NCBI RefSeq assembly: GCF_012843705.1 | Contig: NZ_JABAFQ010000001.1 | Span: 62,001-126,000 of the forward strand | Source: Fusobacterium sp. FSA-380-WT-3A | GTDB lineage: Bacteria; Fusobacteriota; Fusobacteriia; Fusobacteriales; Fusobacteriaceae | Direction of reading: 5' to 3' | Length of the DNA: 64,000 nt | In this document: piece after piece, positions 43,542-53,055 of the stretch | Layout of the letters: each line of letters opens with the position of its first letter | How positions within the stretch are numbered: the stretch's first letter is position 1 | The notes under the pieces: generated by a model | Databases searched by the model: none | What the model was told of the DNA's origin: nothing | The model's input: the letters and a program-made list of their open reading frames with translations, nothing else | Position numbers and translations under genes: made by a program

Positions 43542-44876
43542 TTACTCCTCATCTAATATGGGACCTATAAAATCATATTGAAAATTTTGTTCTATTTTTA
43601 CTTTGACTATATCTCCTATATTGGCTGTTCCATCAGATGTTAAAACTTTTCCGTCAATGTCCAAAGCCTGTGTTCTCATTCTTCCTTCCAACATATACTC
43701 ACTTTCTGTTGAAATTCCATCAATGATTACATCTACAGTTTCTCCTATAAATTTTTCATTTTTTCTTTCAATAATTTCACCTTGAATATTTAAAAGCTCA
43801 GCCCATCTTTCTTCTTTTATCTCTTCAGGTATTTGATTTGGTAAATTATAAGCTACAGTATCTTCTTCTCTTGAATATTTAAAAACTCCCACATAATCAA
43901 ACTTAAATTCTTGTATAAATTCTTTAAGCTCTTGGAAATTTTCCTCTGTTTCACCAGGAAAACCAACAATTACAGTAGTTCTAATTGTAGCTTCAGGGAT
44001 AGCATTTCTTATTCTTTCAAGAATATTTCTTATAACATCTCCTGATTTTGCTCTACCCATATTTTGTAAAATATTATCTGATATATGTTGAATAGGAACA
44101 TCAAAATAATTACAAATTTTTGGCTCATTTTTTATAACTTCTATTAACTCATCAGATATAGAATTTGGATACATATAGTAAAGTCTTATCCATTTAATCC
44201 CCTCTACTTTTACAAGTTCTTTTAAAAGTTCAGGTAACATTCTTTTTCCATATATATCTTTTCCATATTCTGTAATTTCTTGAGCTAAAAGATTTAATTC
44301 TATAACTCCATCTTTTGCAAGTGTTTCGGCCTCTGCTACTACATCTTCAATAGTTCTACTTCTTAAATCTCCTCTAAGTGATGGGATTATACAATAAGTA
44401 CAATATTTATCACAACCTTCAGAAATTTTTAAGTAAGCACTGTGAGGATAGTTTGTAAGCATTCTCGGAGTTTTAGAAGTAGGTAGGAAGTCTAAACTTC
44501 CTACTCTTAATTCTTTCTTTCCTTCTATTATAGAGTCTACAACCTCTCCAATTTTATCTACATCACCTGTTCCAACAACAGCATCAATTTCTGGAATTTC
44601 TTTTAATAATTCCTCTTTGTATCTTTCAGATAGACAACCAGAAACTATTAATTTTTTTAGAGAACCGTCTTTTTTGTAGTCTGACATCTCTAAAATAGTT
44701 TGTATAGATTCCTCTTTAGCATCATTTATAAATGCACAAGTATTTACAATTATTATATCGGCTTCCTCTATATTTTCTACTAGCTCTAATTTTTTTTCTT
44801 TAACTAGTATTCCTAACATATTTTCACTGTCAACTGTATTTTTACTACAACCAAGGCTTATTAATCCTAATTTCAT
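43542..44876 (-). CDS. rimO: Ribosomal protein S12 methylthiotransferase RimO
   Basis: 444 residues. N-terminal UPF0004 domain with SLGCSKNTVDSENMLG (C9) and further cysteines near 45 and 80, radical-SAM motif SEGCDKYCTYCIIPSLRG (about 150-167), and a C-terminal TRAM domain. The SLGCSKN and GCDKYCTYC sequences favour RimO over MiaB or MtaB. It methylthiolates Asp of ribosomal protein S12. It follows pnp by 16 bp. Confidence 0.94.
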   Translation of the reverse strand: MKLGLISLGCSKNTVDSENMLGILVKEKKLELVENIEEADIIIVNTCAFINDAKEESIQTILEMSDYKKDGSLKKLIVSGCLSERYKEELLKEIPEIDAVVGTGDVDKIGEVVDSIIEGKKELRVGSLDFLPTSKTPRMLTNYPHSAYLKISEGCDKYCTYCIIPSLRGDLRSRTIEDVVAEAETLAKDGVIELNLLAQEITEYGKDIYGKRMLPELLKELVKVEGIKWIRLYYMYPNSISDELIEVIKNEPKICNYFDVPIQHISDNILQNMGRAKSGDVIRNILERIRNAIPEATIRTTVIVGFPGETEENFQELKEFIQEFKFDYVGVFKYSREEDTVAYNLPNQIPEEIKEERWAELLNIQGEIIERKNEKFIGETVDVIIDGISTESEYMLEGRMRTQALDIDGKVLTSDGTANIGDIVKVKIEQNFQYDFIGPILDEE

Positions 44877-44892
44877 TAATTGTTCTCCTTAA

Positions 44893-47016
44893 CTATTTAG
44901 CTAAATCTAATAATACTCTTTTTCTACTTAAGCTAATTTTTCCACCTTCATTAGAAATTACTTTTACATCAAAAGTATCTCCTTCTTTTAATACATCTTC
45001 TACATTAGCAACTCTTTCAGTTGAAATTTCAGATACATGTAAAAGTCCCTCTTTACCAGGTAATATTTCCATGAAGGCACCAAATTTTGCTACTTTTACA
45101 ACTTTTCCTTTATAAACTTCTCCAACTTCTACGTCTTTTACATAGTAGTTTACACGTTTTATAGTTTCTTCTAAAGCTTCTAAGTCAGCACAGAATATTG
45201 AAACTTTTCCATCATCTTCTATATCAATTAAAGCTCCAGTTTCATCTATAATCTTTTTAATATTTTTTCCACTTGGTCCGATTAAAGCTCCAATTTTTTC
45301 TACATCTATTTGCATTCTGTGGATTCTTGGAGCGTTAGGAGCTAACTCTTCTCTTGGAGTAGGGATAGCAGCGTTCATAACTCCTAATATTTCAATTCTA
45401 GCTTTGTGAGCTTGATTTAAAGCTATTCTCATTATTTCTTCAGTAATTCCTGTAATTTTTATATCCATTTGTAAAGCTGTGATTCCTGATTTTGTTCCAG
45501 CAACTTTAAAGTCCATATCTCCTAAGTGGTCTTCAAGTCCCATTATATCTGTAAGAACTGTAAATTCATCTCCCTCTTTTACAAGCCCCATAGCAATTCC
45601 TGCTACATGTTCTTTAATAGGGACACCAGCGTCCATTAAAGCTAATGAACCTCCACAAATTGAAGCTTGAGATGAAGAACCATTTGATTCTGTAATATCA
45701 GATACAACTCTTACTGTGTATGGGAATTCTTCTTCAGATGGAATTACATATGATAAAGCTCTTTCAGCTAATGAACCATGTCCTAATTCTCTTCTTCCAG
45801 GAGCTCCATTTCTTCCGATTTCTCCTACTGAATAAGCTGGGAAGTTGTAGTGAAGATAAAATCTTTTGTAGAATTCTTCATCTAATGTATCTATTAATTG
45901 CTCATTTACTTTTGAACCTAAAGTTACAGTAACAAGAGCTTGAGTTTCTCCTCTTGTAAACATTGCTGAACCGTGAGGCATTGGTAAAGTTCCAACTTCA
46001 GCATATAAAGGTCTTATTTCATCAGTTTTTCTTCCATCAACTCTGTGTTTGTGGTAAAGAATAACTTCTCTTACTAATTTTTTCATAAGTCCATCATAAT
46101 AAGTATCAAATTCTGTCATAACATCTTCTGGTAACTCTTCTTCTGGAACTTCTGGATAATTTTCATTGATGAACATTTCTTTTAATTCATCATGTAAAGC
46201 ATCTACAGCGTCTTGTCTAGCTTGCTTTCCTGTAGTAAGAACTGCAGCTTTTAATTTTTCCTCTCCATTTGTATCTATAAAGTTTTTAACTAATGGATTT
46301 GGTTCTTCTTTAACAAATTCTATTTTTTCTTTTCCAATTAATTTTGTAAATTCTTCTTGGAATTCACAAAGTTTTTTAATATTTTCATGTCCAAACATTA
46401 TAGCTTTTAACATAGTTTCTTCGTCCATTTCAGCAGCTCCAGCTTCAACCATGTTTACAGCCTCTTTAGTACCAGCAACTTTTAAATTTAAATCACTTTC
46501 AGCAAGTTGAGCTGGTGTAGGGTTTAATATAAATTCTCCATTTTTATCTCTACCAACTATTACAGATGATACAGGTCCTAAGAAAGGAATGTCAGATATC
46601 ATAAGAGCAGCTGATGAACCTATAGCACAAAGATAGTCAGGAGTATTTTCTCCATCATAAGAGAAGATAGTATCAACTATTTGTACTTCATAATTAAATC
46701 CATCTGGGAACATTGGTCTTATAGGTCTATCTGTTAATCTTGAAATAAGAGTAGCATCTACAGATGGTTTAGCTTCTCTTTTATTAAATCCTCCAGGAAA
46801 TTTTCCAGCAGCATAAAATTTTTCAATATAGTCTACTGTCAATGGGAAAAAGTCAGAACCAGCTCTTCCCTCTTTGCTTCTGTTAACAGTACATAACATA
46901 ACTGTATCTCCATATTGAATCATTACAGCACCATTTGATTGTCTAGCAAATTTTCCTGTTGAAAGAGATAGAGTTCTTCCACCAATTTCTAATTCTAATT
47001 TTGTTTCGTTAAACAT
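44893..47016 (-). CDS. pnp: Polyribonucleotide nucleotidyltransferase (PNPase)
   Basis: 707 residues, normal length. Two RNase PH domains (residues 1-220 and about 320-545; [21 protein letters not shown], then [19 protein letters not shown]), a KH domain ([15 protein letters not shown]) and an S1 domain ([14 protein letters not shown]). It degrades RNA 3' to 5' with phosphate. First gene of the operon with rimO, pgsA and yggT. Its leader can fold into a long stem, as in the RNase III/PNPase autoregulation known from E. coli. Confidence 0.97.
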   Translation of the reverse strand: MFNETKLELEIGGRTLSLSTGKFARQSNGAVMIQYGDTVMLCTVNRSKEGRAGSDFFPLTVDYIEKFYAAGKFPGGFNKREAKPSVDATLISRLTDRPIRPMFPDGFNYEVQIVDTIFSYDGENTPDYLCAIGSSAALMISDIPFLGPVSSVIVGRDKNGEFILNPTPAQLAESDLNLKVAGTKEAVNMVEAGAAEMDEETMLKAIMFGHENIKKLCEFQEEFTKLIGKEKIEFVKEEPNPLVKNFIDTNGEEKLKAAVLTTGKQARQDAVDALHDELKEMFINENYPEVPEEELPEDVMTEFDTYYDGLMKKLVREVILYHKHRVDGRKTDEIRPLYAEVGTLPMPHGSAMFTRGETQALVTVTLGSKVNEQLIDTLDEEFYKRFYLHYNFPAYSVGEIGRNGAPGRRELGHGSLAERALSYVIPSEEEFPYTVRVVSDITESNGSSSQASICGGSLALMDAGVPIKEHVAGIAMGLVKEGDEFTVLTDIMGLEDHLGDMDFKVAGTKSGITALQMDIKITGITEEIMRIALNQAHKARIEILGVMNAAIPTPREELAPNAPRIHRMQIDVEKIGALIGPSGKNIKKIIDETGALIDIEDDGKVSIFCADLEALEETIKRVNYYVKDVEVGEVYKGKVVKVAKFGAFMEILPGKEGLLHVSEISTERVANVEDVLKEGDTFDVKVISNEGGKISLSRKRVLLDLAK

Positions 47017-47045
47017 TAATTTCCTCCTAATTTTTAAATTTTATC

Positions 47046-47148
47046 CCTTTTTAGAAGAAACTAGTATCTTTTGTAAATAATAAGGGAATGAAAATAAAAT
47101 ATTTATTTTCCCTCTCTTACTACTTACACTTTTGTTTCTTCTAAAAGG
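47046..47148 (-). promoter_or_regulatory. Structured pnp leader
   Basis: CCTTTTTAGAAGAAAC (47046-47061) pairs with GTTTCTTCTAAAAGG (47134-47148), one bulged base, enclosing a second hairpin (AAAATAAA 47091-47098 with TTTATTTT 47102-47109, plus GGG/CCC). The outer stem begins about 9 nt after the predicted transcript start. It may be an RNase III target for autoregulation. Confidence 0.6.
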
Positions 47149-47163
47149 CAATTCTATCATATA

Positions 47164-47192
47164 AGTATATCATTTTTAAATAAAAAAATCAA
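47164..47192 (-). promoter_or_regulatory. Promoter of the pnp operon
   Basis: Minus strand TTGATT (47187-47192), 17 bp, TATACT (47164-47169) with an extended TGA before it. Back to back with the acetyltransferase promoter. Confidence 0.7.
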
Positions 47193-47213
47193 TTAAGATT
47201 TTCTCTAGTAAGT

Positions 47214-47242
47214 TTGATTTTTTTTAGATTTTATGCTATTAT
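47214..47242 (+). promoter_or_regulatory. Promoter of the acetyltransferase gene
   Basis: TTGATT (47214-47219), 17 bp, TATTAT (47237-47242) with extended TGC. Start codon 27 bp downstream. Confidence 0.65.
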
Positions 47243-47268
47243 TTACAGAAAAAATACGGAGTGATTAA

Positions 47269-47772
47269 ATGAAAATAAGATTATCTACAAAAGATGATTT
47301 AAAAGATATTATAAGAATAATAAATCAAGCTAAAGTATATATGAAAAATAATAATTTTAATCAATGGAATGAAAATTATCCTAATGAGGAAATTATTTCT
47401 AAAGATATTTACTTGAAAGAAAGTTATGTTTTAATTGATGATGAAAAGATTGTAGGGACTTTTGTTTTATCCTTTACAGATGAAATTAGTTATAAAAATA
47501 TTTATAATGGAAAGTGGAAAACCAATAATCCTTATGGGATTTTACATAGAGTGGCTATAGATAATTTATATAAAGGTAAAGGAATAGCAAAATTAATTTT
47601 AGATTTTTCAGAAAAAGAAGCTCTAAAAAAAGAAATAAAAAATTTTAGAATAGATACTCACAAAGAAAATAAATCTATGAGAAAATTTATTGAGAAAAAT
47701 GGTTTTGAATATTGTGGTATTATTTTAGTGGAAGATGGTACAGAAAGAGTTGCTTATGAAAAAAAATTATAA
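47269..47772 (+). CDS. GNAT family N-acetyltransferase
   Basis: 167 residues. The acetyl-CoA-binding segment is LHRVAIDNLYKGKGIAKLIL (about 107-126; R/QxxGxG/A-type loop KGKGIA), followed by the strand/helix FRIDTHKENKSMRKFIEKNGF typical of GNAT enzymes. Acceptor unknown. ATG 7 nt after GGAG; single-gene unit divergent from pnp. Confidence 0.88.
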   Translation: MKIRLSTKDDLKDIIRIINQAKVYMKNNNFNQWNENYPNEEIISKDIYLKESYVLIDDEKIVGTFVLSFTDEISYKNIYNGKWKTNNPYGILHRVAIDNLYKGKGIAKLILDFSEKEALKKEIKNFRIDTHKENKSMRKFIEKNGFEYCGIILVEDGTERVAYEKKL

Positions 47773-47914
47773 AAATTTGGTAATATAAAAATCTAGTAAA
47801 ATGAATGATTTTCTTTTATATAAAACTTGTAAATTCAATCTTTAAAATATTTTTTAGACAAAACTATTATTTATATAGTCAAAAGTAAGAATACTAGACT
47901 TTGGAGGAAATTTT

Positions 47915-48709
47915 ATGAAAAAAATTATTAAATTATTATTTGTATCTATGGTATTATTAGCTTTGGGAGCTTGTGGAAGCCTTTCTAAAAGAGGAAATGC
48001 TGACCTTACAAAATATAATGATATAAGAGCTACTTTTGTTACAACTCAGGGAGAAGTTAATTTTTATCTTTATCCAGAGGCTGCACCTATTACAGTTGCT
48101 AACTTTGTAAACTTAGCTTTAAGAGGATATTATAACAATACAGTATTTCATAGAGCAGTTGAAAACTTTATAGTTCAAGGGGGAGACCCTACAGGGACAG
48201 GACAAGGAACACCAGGATATGCTATTAAAGATGAATTTGTAAACTGGCTTGATTTTTATCAATCAGGAATGTTAGCAATGGCAAATATGGGACCTAATAC
48301 TGGTGGTTCACAATTTTTTATTACCTTATATCCAGCTGATTTCTTAAATAATAAACATACTGTATTTGGAGAAGTTGTATCTCAAATAGATGGTGAAACT
48401 AGTAGAAAATTAGAAAAAGGTGATGTTATAAAAGAAGTTAAAATATCAGGACATTACGATTTATTACTTGCTCTAAATAAAGAACAAGTTGAAGAATGGA
48501 ATAAAATTCTTGATAAAAATTATCCTAACTTAAAAAAATATCCAATTAAAGATATAAGTGAATTTGAAGAAGAAGTTGCTAGATATCAAACAGAATTGAA
48601 AGAAATCTACACTCCTAAAGAAAAAGTAGAAAAAAAAGAAAGAGAATTCTTTATTCCTAAAATGATAAGAGCTATTGAAAAGAAATTAAAAAGTGATGAT
48701 GTAGAATAA
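47915..48709 (+). CDS. Lipoprotein cyclophilin-type peptidyl-prolyl isomerase
   Basis: 264 residues. Lipoprotein signal peptide with lipobox LGAC (C20), then a cyclophilin domain (about 35-190) showing FHRAVENFIVQGGDPTGTG, MANMGPNTGGSQFFIT and HTVFGEVV, with the active-site Arg of FHR and the QFF motif. The C-terminal 70 residues are charged and helical. It should sit in the envelope and catalyse proline isomerisation during folding. A second cyclophilin gene is at 56009. Confidence 0.92.
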   Translation: MKKIIKLLFVSMVLLALGACGSLSKRGNADLTKYNDIRATFVTTQGEVNFYLYPEAAPITVANFVNLALRGYYNNTVFHRAVENFIVQGGDPTGTGQGTPGYAIKDEFVNWLDFYQSGMLAMANMGPNTGGSQFFITLYPADFLNNKHTVFGEVVSQIDGETSRKLEKGDVIKEVKISGHYDLLLALNKEQVEEWNKILDKNYPNLKKYPIKDISEFEEEVARYQTELKEIYTPKEKVEKKEREFFIPKMIRAIEKKLKSDDVE

Positions 48710-48713
48710 TAAT

Positions 48714-48749
48714 AAAAAAGCTATTGCATATTTGCAATAGCCTTTTTTT
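48714..48749. terminator. Bidirectional terminator between cyclophilin and HU-like genes
   Basis: GCTATTGCA (48720-48728) pairs with TGCAATAGC (48733-48741), 4-nt loop, A/T tracts on both sides. It serves the convergent genes; its T run touches the HU-like stop codon. Confidence 0.85.
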
Positions 48750-49026
48750 AATCTGCTAATTTATCTTCTAATGTTTTACTGATTTTAAATTTTACATATT
48801 TTCTAGATTTTACGTCTATTTTTTTATTAATATTTTGTGGATTAACAACAACTCTTTCTTTAGTTTTTTTGACTTCAAAGGAACCAAAATTTCTAAAGAT
48901 AATATTTTTATCAATAGTTAAAGCATATTTTAAAGTATCTATAAAATTTTCTATATCTTTTTGTCCTTGTTTTTCATCAATATTATTTTTAGTGCAATAT
49001 AATTTTATAAAATCTTTTTTTATCAT
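48748..49026 (-). CDS. HU/IHF family DNA-binding protein
   Basis: 92 residues. Shows the family core: helical N-terminal half, then IIFRNFGSFEVKKTKERVVVNPQN, where the GSFE turn and the DNA-binding arm with the conserved RxxxNPQ-type proline are visible. Binds and bends DNA. It starts directly after the ald stop codon (TAGATG), so the two are co-translated; an odd partner for ald. The N-terminus is divergent, so it may be a specialised paralogue of HU. Confidence 0.85.
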   Translation of the reverse strand: MIKKDFIKLYCTKNNIDEKQGQKDIENFIDTLKYALTIDKNIIFRNFGSFEVKKTKERVVVNPQNINKKIDVKSRKYVKFKISKTLEDKLAD

Positions 49027-50133
49027 CTAAAACCCAACTCCTACATAATCTAACTCTAAACTGTCAGCAACTTTTCTACAAGTGACTCTTTCATTTTTTA
49101 TATTTATTCCTCCTAAAAGTTCAGGATATATTTCACAAGCTCCTTTGAGTCCACGACAAGCTATAGCTCGAGCATATTTTAATATAAAATTTTCAGAAGA
49201 GAGAGTAGATGTTAAAGGATAAGCACTAGCCATATTACCTACACAATAGTGAACAACTTCATCCACTATGTATGTAGGTTTTTCTAAAGAAGTTATTTTT
49301 GATGTTTCAAAACATCCTCCTTGGTCAATGGCAACATCAACAATAACACTTCCTTTTTGCATAGAACTAATAAATTCTTTTGTAACTAAACAAGGAGTCT
49401 TTCCACCAGGAATCAATACAGTTCCTATTAATAAATCGGCACTAGATACAGCTTTTTCAATATTATTTGGAGTTGAATAAAGAGTGTTTATTTGACTTTT
49501 ATAACTGTCATCTAGATATCTTAGTTTACTTACATCTATATCAATAGCTGTAACTTCAGCTCCTAAACCAAAAGCAGCTTTAATGGCACTTTGCCCAGCT
49601 ACACCAGCCCCTAAAACTACAACTTTTCCTCGTTCAACACCAGGAACTCCACCTAATAATTTTCCCATTCCACCATTATTTTTTTGTAAATAATAACTTC
49701 CTACTTGAACAGCCATTTTTCCAGCTATTTCTGACATTGGAGAAAGAATTGGAATACTTCCATCTTTTAAAATAATTGTTTCATATCCTATACAAGTAGC
49801 TCCACTTTTTAGTAATTCAAGAGTAGTTTCTTTATGAGCAGCAAGATGTAAATAAGAATAAAGAATATGATGAGGTTTTAAAAGTTTTATTTCAGAAAGA
49901 AGAGGTCTTTCTACTTTTATTATTAATTTTGCATTTTCATATAATTCTTCATTTGTTTCAACTATTATAGCCCCACTTTTAATATATTCTTCATCAGTTA
50001 TTCCCGTATTTATACCAGCCCCTTTTTGTACAAATACTTCATTTCCATCTAAAACTAATTGACCTACACCAGCAGGGGTTAAACCTACTCTACTTTCATT
50101 ATCTTTTTGTTCTTTAGGTATTCCTATTTTCAT
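49027..50133 (-). CDS. ald: Alanine dehydrogenase
   Basis: 368 residues. Begins MKIGIPKEQKDNESRVGLTP; NAD-binding Rossmann loop VVLGAGVAGQSAIKAAFGLGA (about 170-190) and VDVAIDQGGCFET are family hallmarks, with catalytic K and H in IKVERPLLSE and YLHLAAH. It interconverts alanine and pyruvate with NAD, useful in amino-acid fermentation. Two-gene unit with the HU-like gene. Confidence 0.94.
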   Translation of the reverse strand: MKIGIPKEQKDNESRVGLTPAGVGQLVLDGNEVFVQKGAGINTGITDEEYIKSGAIIVETNEELYENAKLIIKVERPLLSEIKLLKPHHILYSYLHLAAHKETTLELLKSGATCIGYETIILKDGSIPILSPMSEIAGKMAVQVGSYYLQKNNGGMGKLLGGVPGVERGKVVVLGAGVAGQSAIKAAFGLGAEVTAIDIDVSKLRYLDDSYKSQINTLYSTPNNIEKAVSSADLLIGTVLIPGGKTPCLVTKEFISSMQKGSVIVDVAIDQGGCFETSKITSLEKPTYIVDEVVHYCVGNMASAYPLTSTLSSENFILKYARAIACRGLKGACEIYPELLGGINIKNERVTCRKVADSLELDYVGVGF

Positions 50134-50315
50134 ACCAAATTATCCCCTTTCTTTATATTACACACTAATTATATATCATTTTTTTTAAAATAGCAAATTA
50201 TAATGGATTTATATATTTTATAAATAATAGAATATGTTACAATATTAAACCTTTATTTTATTTTTATTATAAGGTATACTATAATATAATAAAAGATTAG
50301 CTAGGTGGTGAAAAA

Positions 50316-51641
50316 ATGAAAAAGGGTATATATTTTTTAAGTCTTTTATTGTTGATTTTATTTGTCTTAAAAACAAAATTTACTATAGGAGGAATTATTT
50401 TAGGAATATATATAATATTATCATTGATTTCTATAAAAAAAGATGTAACTTTAGATGAAATTATAGATATATCTATATTGTATGGGAAAAAATCTAGCCT
50501 TGTAATAATTCTTTTTATATTTATAGGAAGTCTTTCAGCTATGTGGATGGCTTCAGGAACAATTCCTGCCCTTGTTTATTATGGTTTGAAACTTATAAAT
50601 CCTAAAATATTTTTATTCTTTGTATTTTTTATCAGTTGTATTATTTCAACTATATTGGGAAGTGCCTTTGCCTCAACAGGAATAATTGGAATGGCTCTTA
50701 TGGCTATAGCTAAAACAGGAGATATAAATTTAAGCCTTGTGGGAGGAGCAATAATTTCTGGAGTTTATTTTGGAGATAGATGGTCACCAATTTCAGTTAG
50801 TGCAAATCTTGTTTCATCATTAACAGGGGTGGATATTTATACAAATTTAAAAAATATGATAAAGTCAACTGTTGTTCCTTTTATTTTAACATCAATTATA
50901 TATATACTTTTATCACAAATTTTCACTTTAGATACAGGAGAAACTACTTTACCAAAAATTATAATGGAAAGTTATAATTTAGATATAAGATTTATATTTT
51001 TACCACTTGTGTCTATAATTTTACTTTCTTTTTTTAGGGTAAATGTAAAAATTTCTATGGGAATAAGCATTATTATTGCTGGAATTATAGCAATATTTTT
51101 ACAAAATGAAAAATTAATTAGTATATTACAATATGCTCTTACAGGATTTTATAAATTTAATGGACATCCATTAGAGAAAATTATAAAAGGTGGTGGAGTT
51201 ATTTCTATGGCTAATGCTACCTTAGTAATTGTTATCTCTTGTTTATTAATTGGAATTTTAGAAAAAATGGAAATATTATCATTTTTAAAATCAAAAATTA
51301 GAAATATAAGCACAAGAAGTGGACTTTTCTTAAATATGATAGGGATAAGTATTTTAGCTGGTATGATTGGTTGTAACCAAACAGTATCAGTAATTATGAC
51401 AGAACAAGTTATGGAAGAAATTTATGATTCAAGAAATTTATCAAGAGAAGCTTTAACTTTAGATTTAGAAAATTCATCAGTTCTTTTAAATAACTTTATT
51501 CCTTGGAATAGTTCTTGTTTTGTTCCTTGTGCTATATTAGAAGTTGCTTTTTATAAAGCAGTACCATTAGCATTTTTTCTATATTTTATACCACTTTGGA
51601 CATTTATTTATTATAAATTTAATGGTAAAAAATTAGGCTAA
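50316..51641 (+). CDS. NhaC family Na+/H+ antiporter
   Basis: 441 residues, about eleven membrane helices. Conserved blocks GSAFASTGIIGMALMAIA (about 127-144) and GGAIISGVYFGDRWSPISVSANL (about 152-174) with the charged DRWSP are typical of NhaC. Exchanges sodium, or malate/lactate with sodium in some relatives. The ATG follows AGGTGG; several TATAAT-like boxes lie at 50266-50292. Single gene, no terminator seen before psd. Confidence 0.87.
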   Translation: MKKGIYFLSLLLLILFVLKTKFTIGGIILGIYIILSLISIKKDVTLDEIIDISILYGKKSSLVIILFIFIGSLSAMWMASGTIPALVYYGLKLINPKIFLFFVFFISCIISTILGSAFASTGIIGMALMAIAKTGDINLSLVGGAIISGVYFGDRWSPISVSANLVSSLTGVDIYTNLKNMIKSTVVPFILTSIIYILLSQIFTLDTGETTLPKIIMESYNLDIRFIFLPLVSIILLSFFRVNVKISMGISIIIAGIIAIFLQNEKLISILQYALTGFYKFNGHPLEKIIKGGGVISMANATLVIVISCLLIGILEKMEILSFLKSKIRNISTRSGLFLNMIGISILAGMIGCNQTVSVIMTEQVMEEIYDSRNLSREALTLDLENSSVLLNNFIPWNSSCFVPCAILEVAFYKAVPLAFFLYFIPLWTFIYYKFNGKKLG

Positions 51642-51688
51642 ATAATTTTATCTTTAAGTTGATATTTATTTCAATAATTAAAAAAATA

Positions 51689-51697
51689 TGATATACT
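51689..51697 (+). promoter_or_regulatory. Extended -10 promoter of the psd operon
   Basis: TGATATACT with a weak -35 (TTCAAT, about 51670-51675). It overlaps the first codons of the open frame that extends upstream of psd, which argues for the downstream start at 51733. Confidence 0.6.
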
Positions 51698-51732
51698 ATA
51701 TCAGAGTAAGAAAAAATTATATAGGAGAATAT

Positions 51733-52653
51733 ATGGAGTTTAAAAAGATTGAGTATATAGATAGAAAAACTGGAAAAACTTTAATTGAGAAGGTTCCAGG
51801 AGAAAATTTTTTAAAATTTTTATATTATAATCCTTTTGGGATTTTACCTTTAGAGGCTTTAGTAAAGAGAAAATTCTTATCTGTTTTGTATGGGAAAAAA
51901 ATGGATAGTGAAAGCTCTAAAAAGATGATACCTAATTTTGTAAAAGAACATTCTATAAATATGGAAGAATTTGTAAAATCTATTGATGAATTTACATCTT
52001 TTAATGATTTTTTTTATAGAGAATTAAAACCTGATTCAAGGGTAGTAGATAGAAGAAGAGGGGTACTTACAAGTCCTGCTGACGGAAAGGTATTTGTAAT
52101 TGAAAATGTATCTAAAGATACAGAATTTTTTGTAAAGGGCGAAAAATTTTATTTAGAAGATTTTTTAAAAAATAAATCTCTTGCTAAAAAATATAAAAAT
52201 GGAATGATGTTTATTATAAGATTAGCACCAGTTGATTATCATAGATTTCATTTTCCAGCTTCTGGTATGATATCTAAGACAAAACTTATAAAAGGTGCTT
52301 ATTACTCTGTTTCAACTCATGCTATTAGAAAAAAATTTAGAATTTTTTGTGAAAATAAAAGAACACTTTCTACACTTTTTACAGATTCATTTAAAGATAT
52401 TTGTATATTAGAGATAGGTGCCACAATGGTAGGTGGAATAAAACAAACTTATATTCCTTATACTCATGTAAAAAAAGGAGATGAAAAGGGATACTTCTAC
52501 TTTGGAGGTTCAACTGTAATCTTACTTTTAGAAAAACAATCATTTAGAATAGATAAAGATATATTAGAAAATAGTAGAAATGGAATTGAAACAAAGATAT
52601 CTATGGGTGAAAGATTAGGAGTTTCTTGGAGATTTAGGGAGGAAGAGGATTGA
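51733..52653 (+). CDS. psd: Phosphatidylserine decarboxylase proenzyme
   Basis: 306 residues from the ATG at 51733 (AGGAGA 6 nt before). Catalytic triad elements D in SPADGKV (about 121), H in VDYHRFHFP (about 180) and the self-cleavage serine in GGST (about 263) that becomes the pyruvoyl group. It converts phosphatidylserine to phosphatidylethanolamine in the membrane. First of a run of co-directed genes; its stop overlaps the TTG start of the next gene. Confidence 0.95.
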   Translation: MEFKKIEYIDRKTGKTLIEKVPGENFLKFLYYNPFGILPLEALVKRKFLSVLYGKKMDSESSKKMIPNFVKEHSINMEEFVKSIDEFTSFNDFFYRELKPDSRVVDRRRGVLTSPADGKVFVIENVSKDTEFFVKGEKFYLEDFLKNKSLAKKYKNGMMFIIRLAPVDYHRFHFPASGMISKTKLIKGAYYSVSTHAIRKKFRIFCENKRTLSTLFTDSFKDICILEIGATMVGGIKQTYIPYTHVKKGDEKGYFYFGGSTVILLLEKQSFRIDKDILENSRNGIETKISMGERLGVSWRFREEED

Positions 52654-53042
52654 AAAGAAAACCCTGTTATTTTAGAAAATGGGATATATTAATATATACA
52701 GTCATTTTTTCTATATTTTTAATGCTTTTTTTACATGTACAAAACCTTAAAATTATAAAAGGAAACAAGGCTGAAATATATGTAGATAATCAATTAAAAT
52801 ATGTGTTTAATTTACAAGAAGAGAAAAAAGAGTTTTTTGTTGATACAAATTTAGGTGGAGTAAATGTATTAATTGAAAATATGAAAATTAGAGTTACAAC
52901 TTCTAATTCTCCATTGAAAATTTGTGTAAAACAAGGTTGGATTTCAAATATAGGGGATACTATTGTAGGAATTCCTGATAGACTGCTTATAAAAATTGTA
53001 GGTACTCCTACAGAAAATGATATTGATGCTACTATCAGGTAA
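52650..53042 (+). CDS. NusG domain II-like membrane-anchored protein
   Basis: 130 residues from a TTG at 52650 with GGAGG 7 nt before, overlapping the psd stop (TTGA). One N-terminal membrane helix (DILIYTVIFSIFLMLFLHV), then a small beta domain with VLIENMKIRVTTSNSPLKICVKQGWIS, the pattern of stand-alone NusG_II proteins. Function unknown; not a transcription factor as the NGN domain is absent. Confidence 0.8.
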   Translation: MKRKPCYFRKWDILIYTVIFSIFLMLFLHVQNLKIIKGNKAEIYVDNQLKYVFNLQEEKKEFFVDTNLGGVNVLIENMKIRVTTSNSPLKICVKQGWISNIGDTIVGIPDRLLIKIVGTPTENDIDATIR

Positions 53043-53055
53043 CAAAGGAGAAAAT

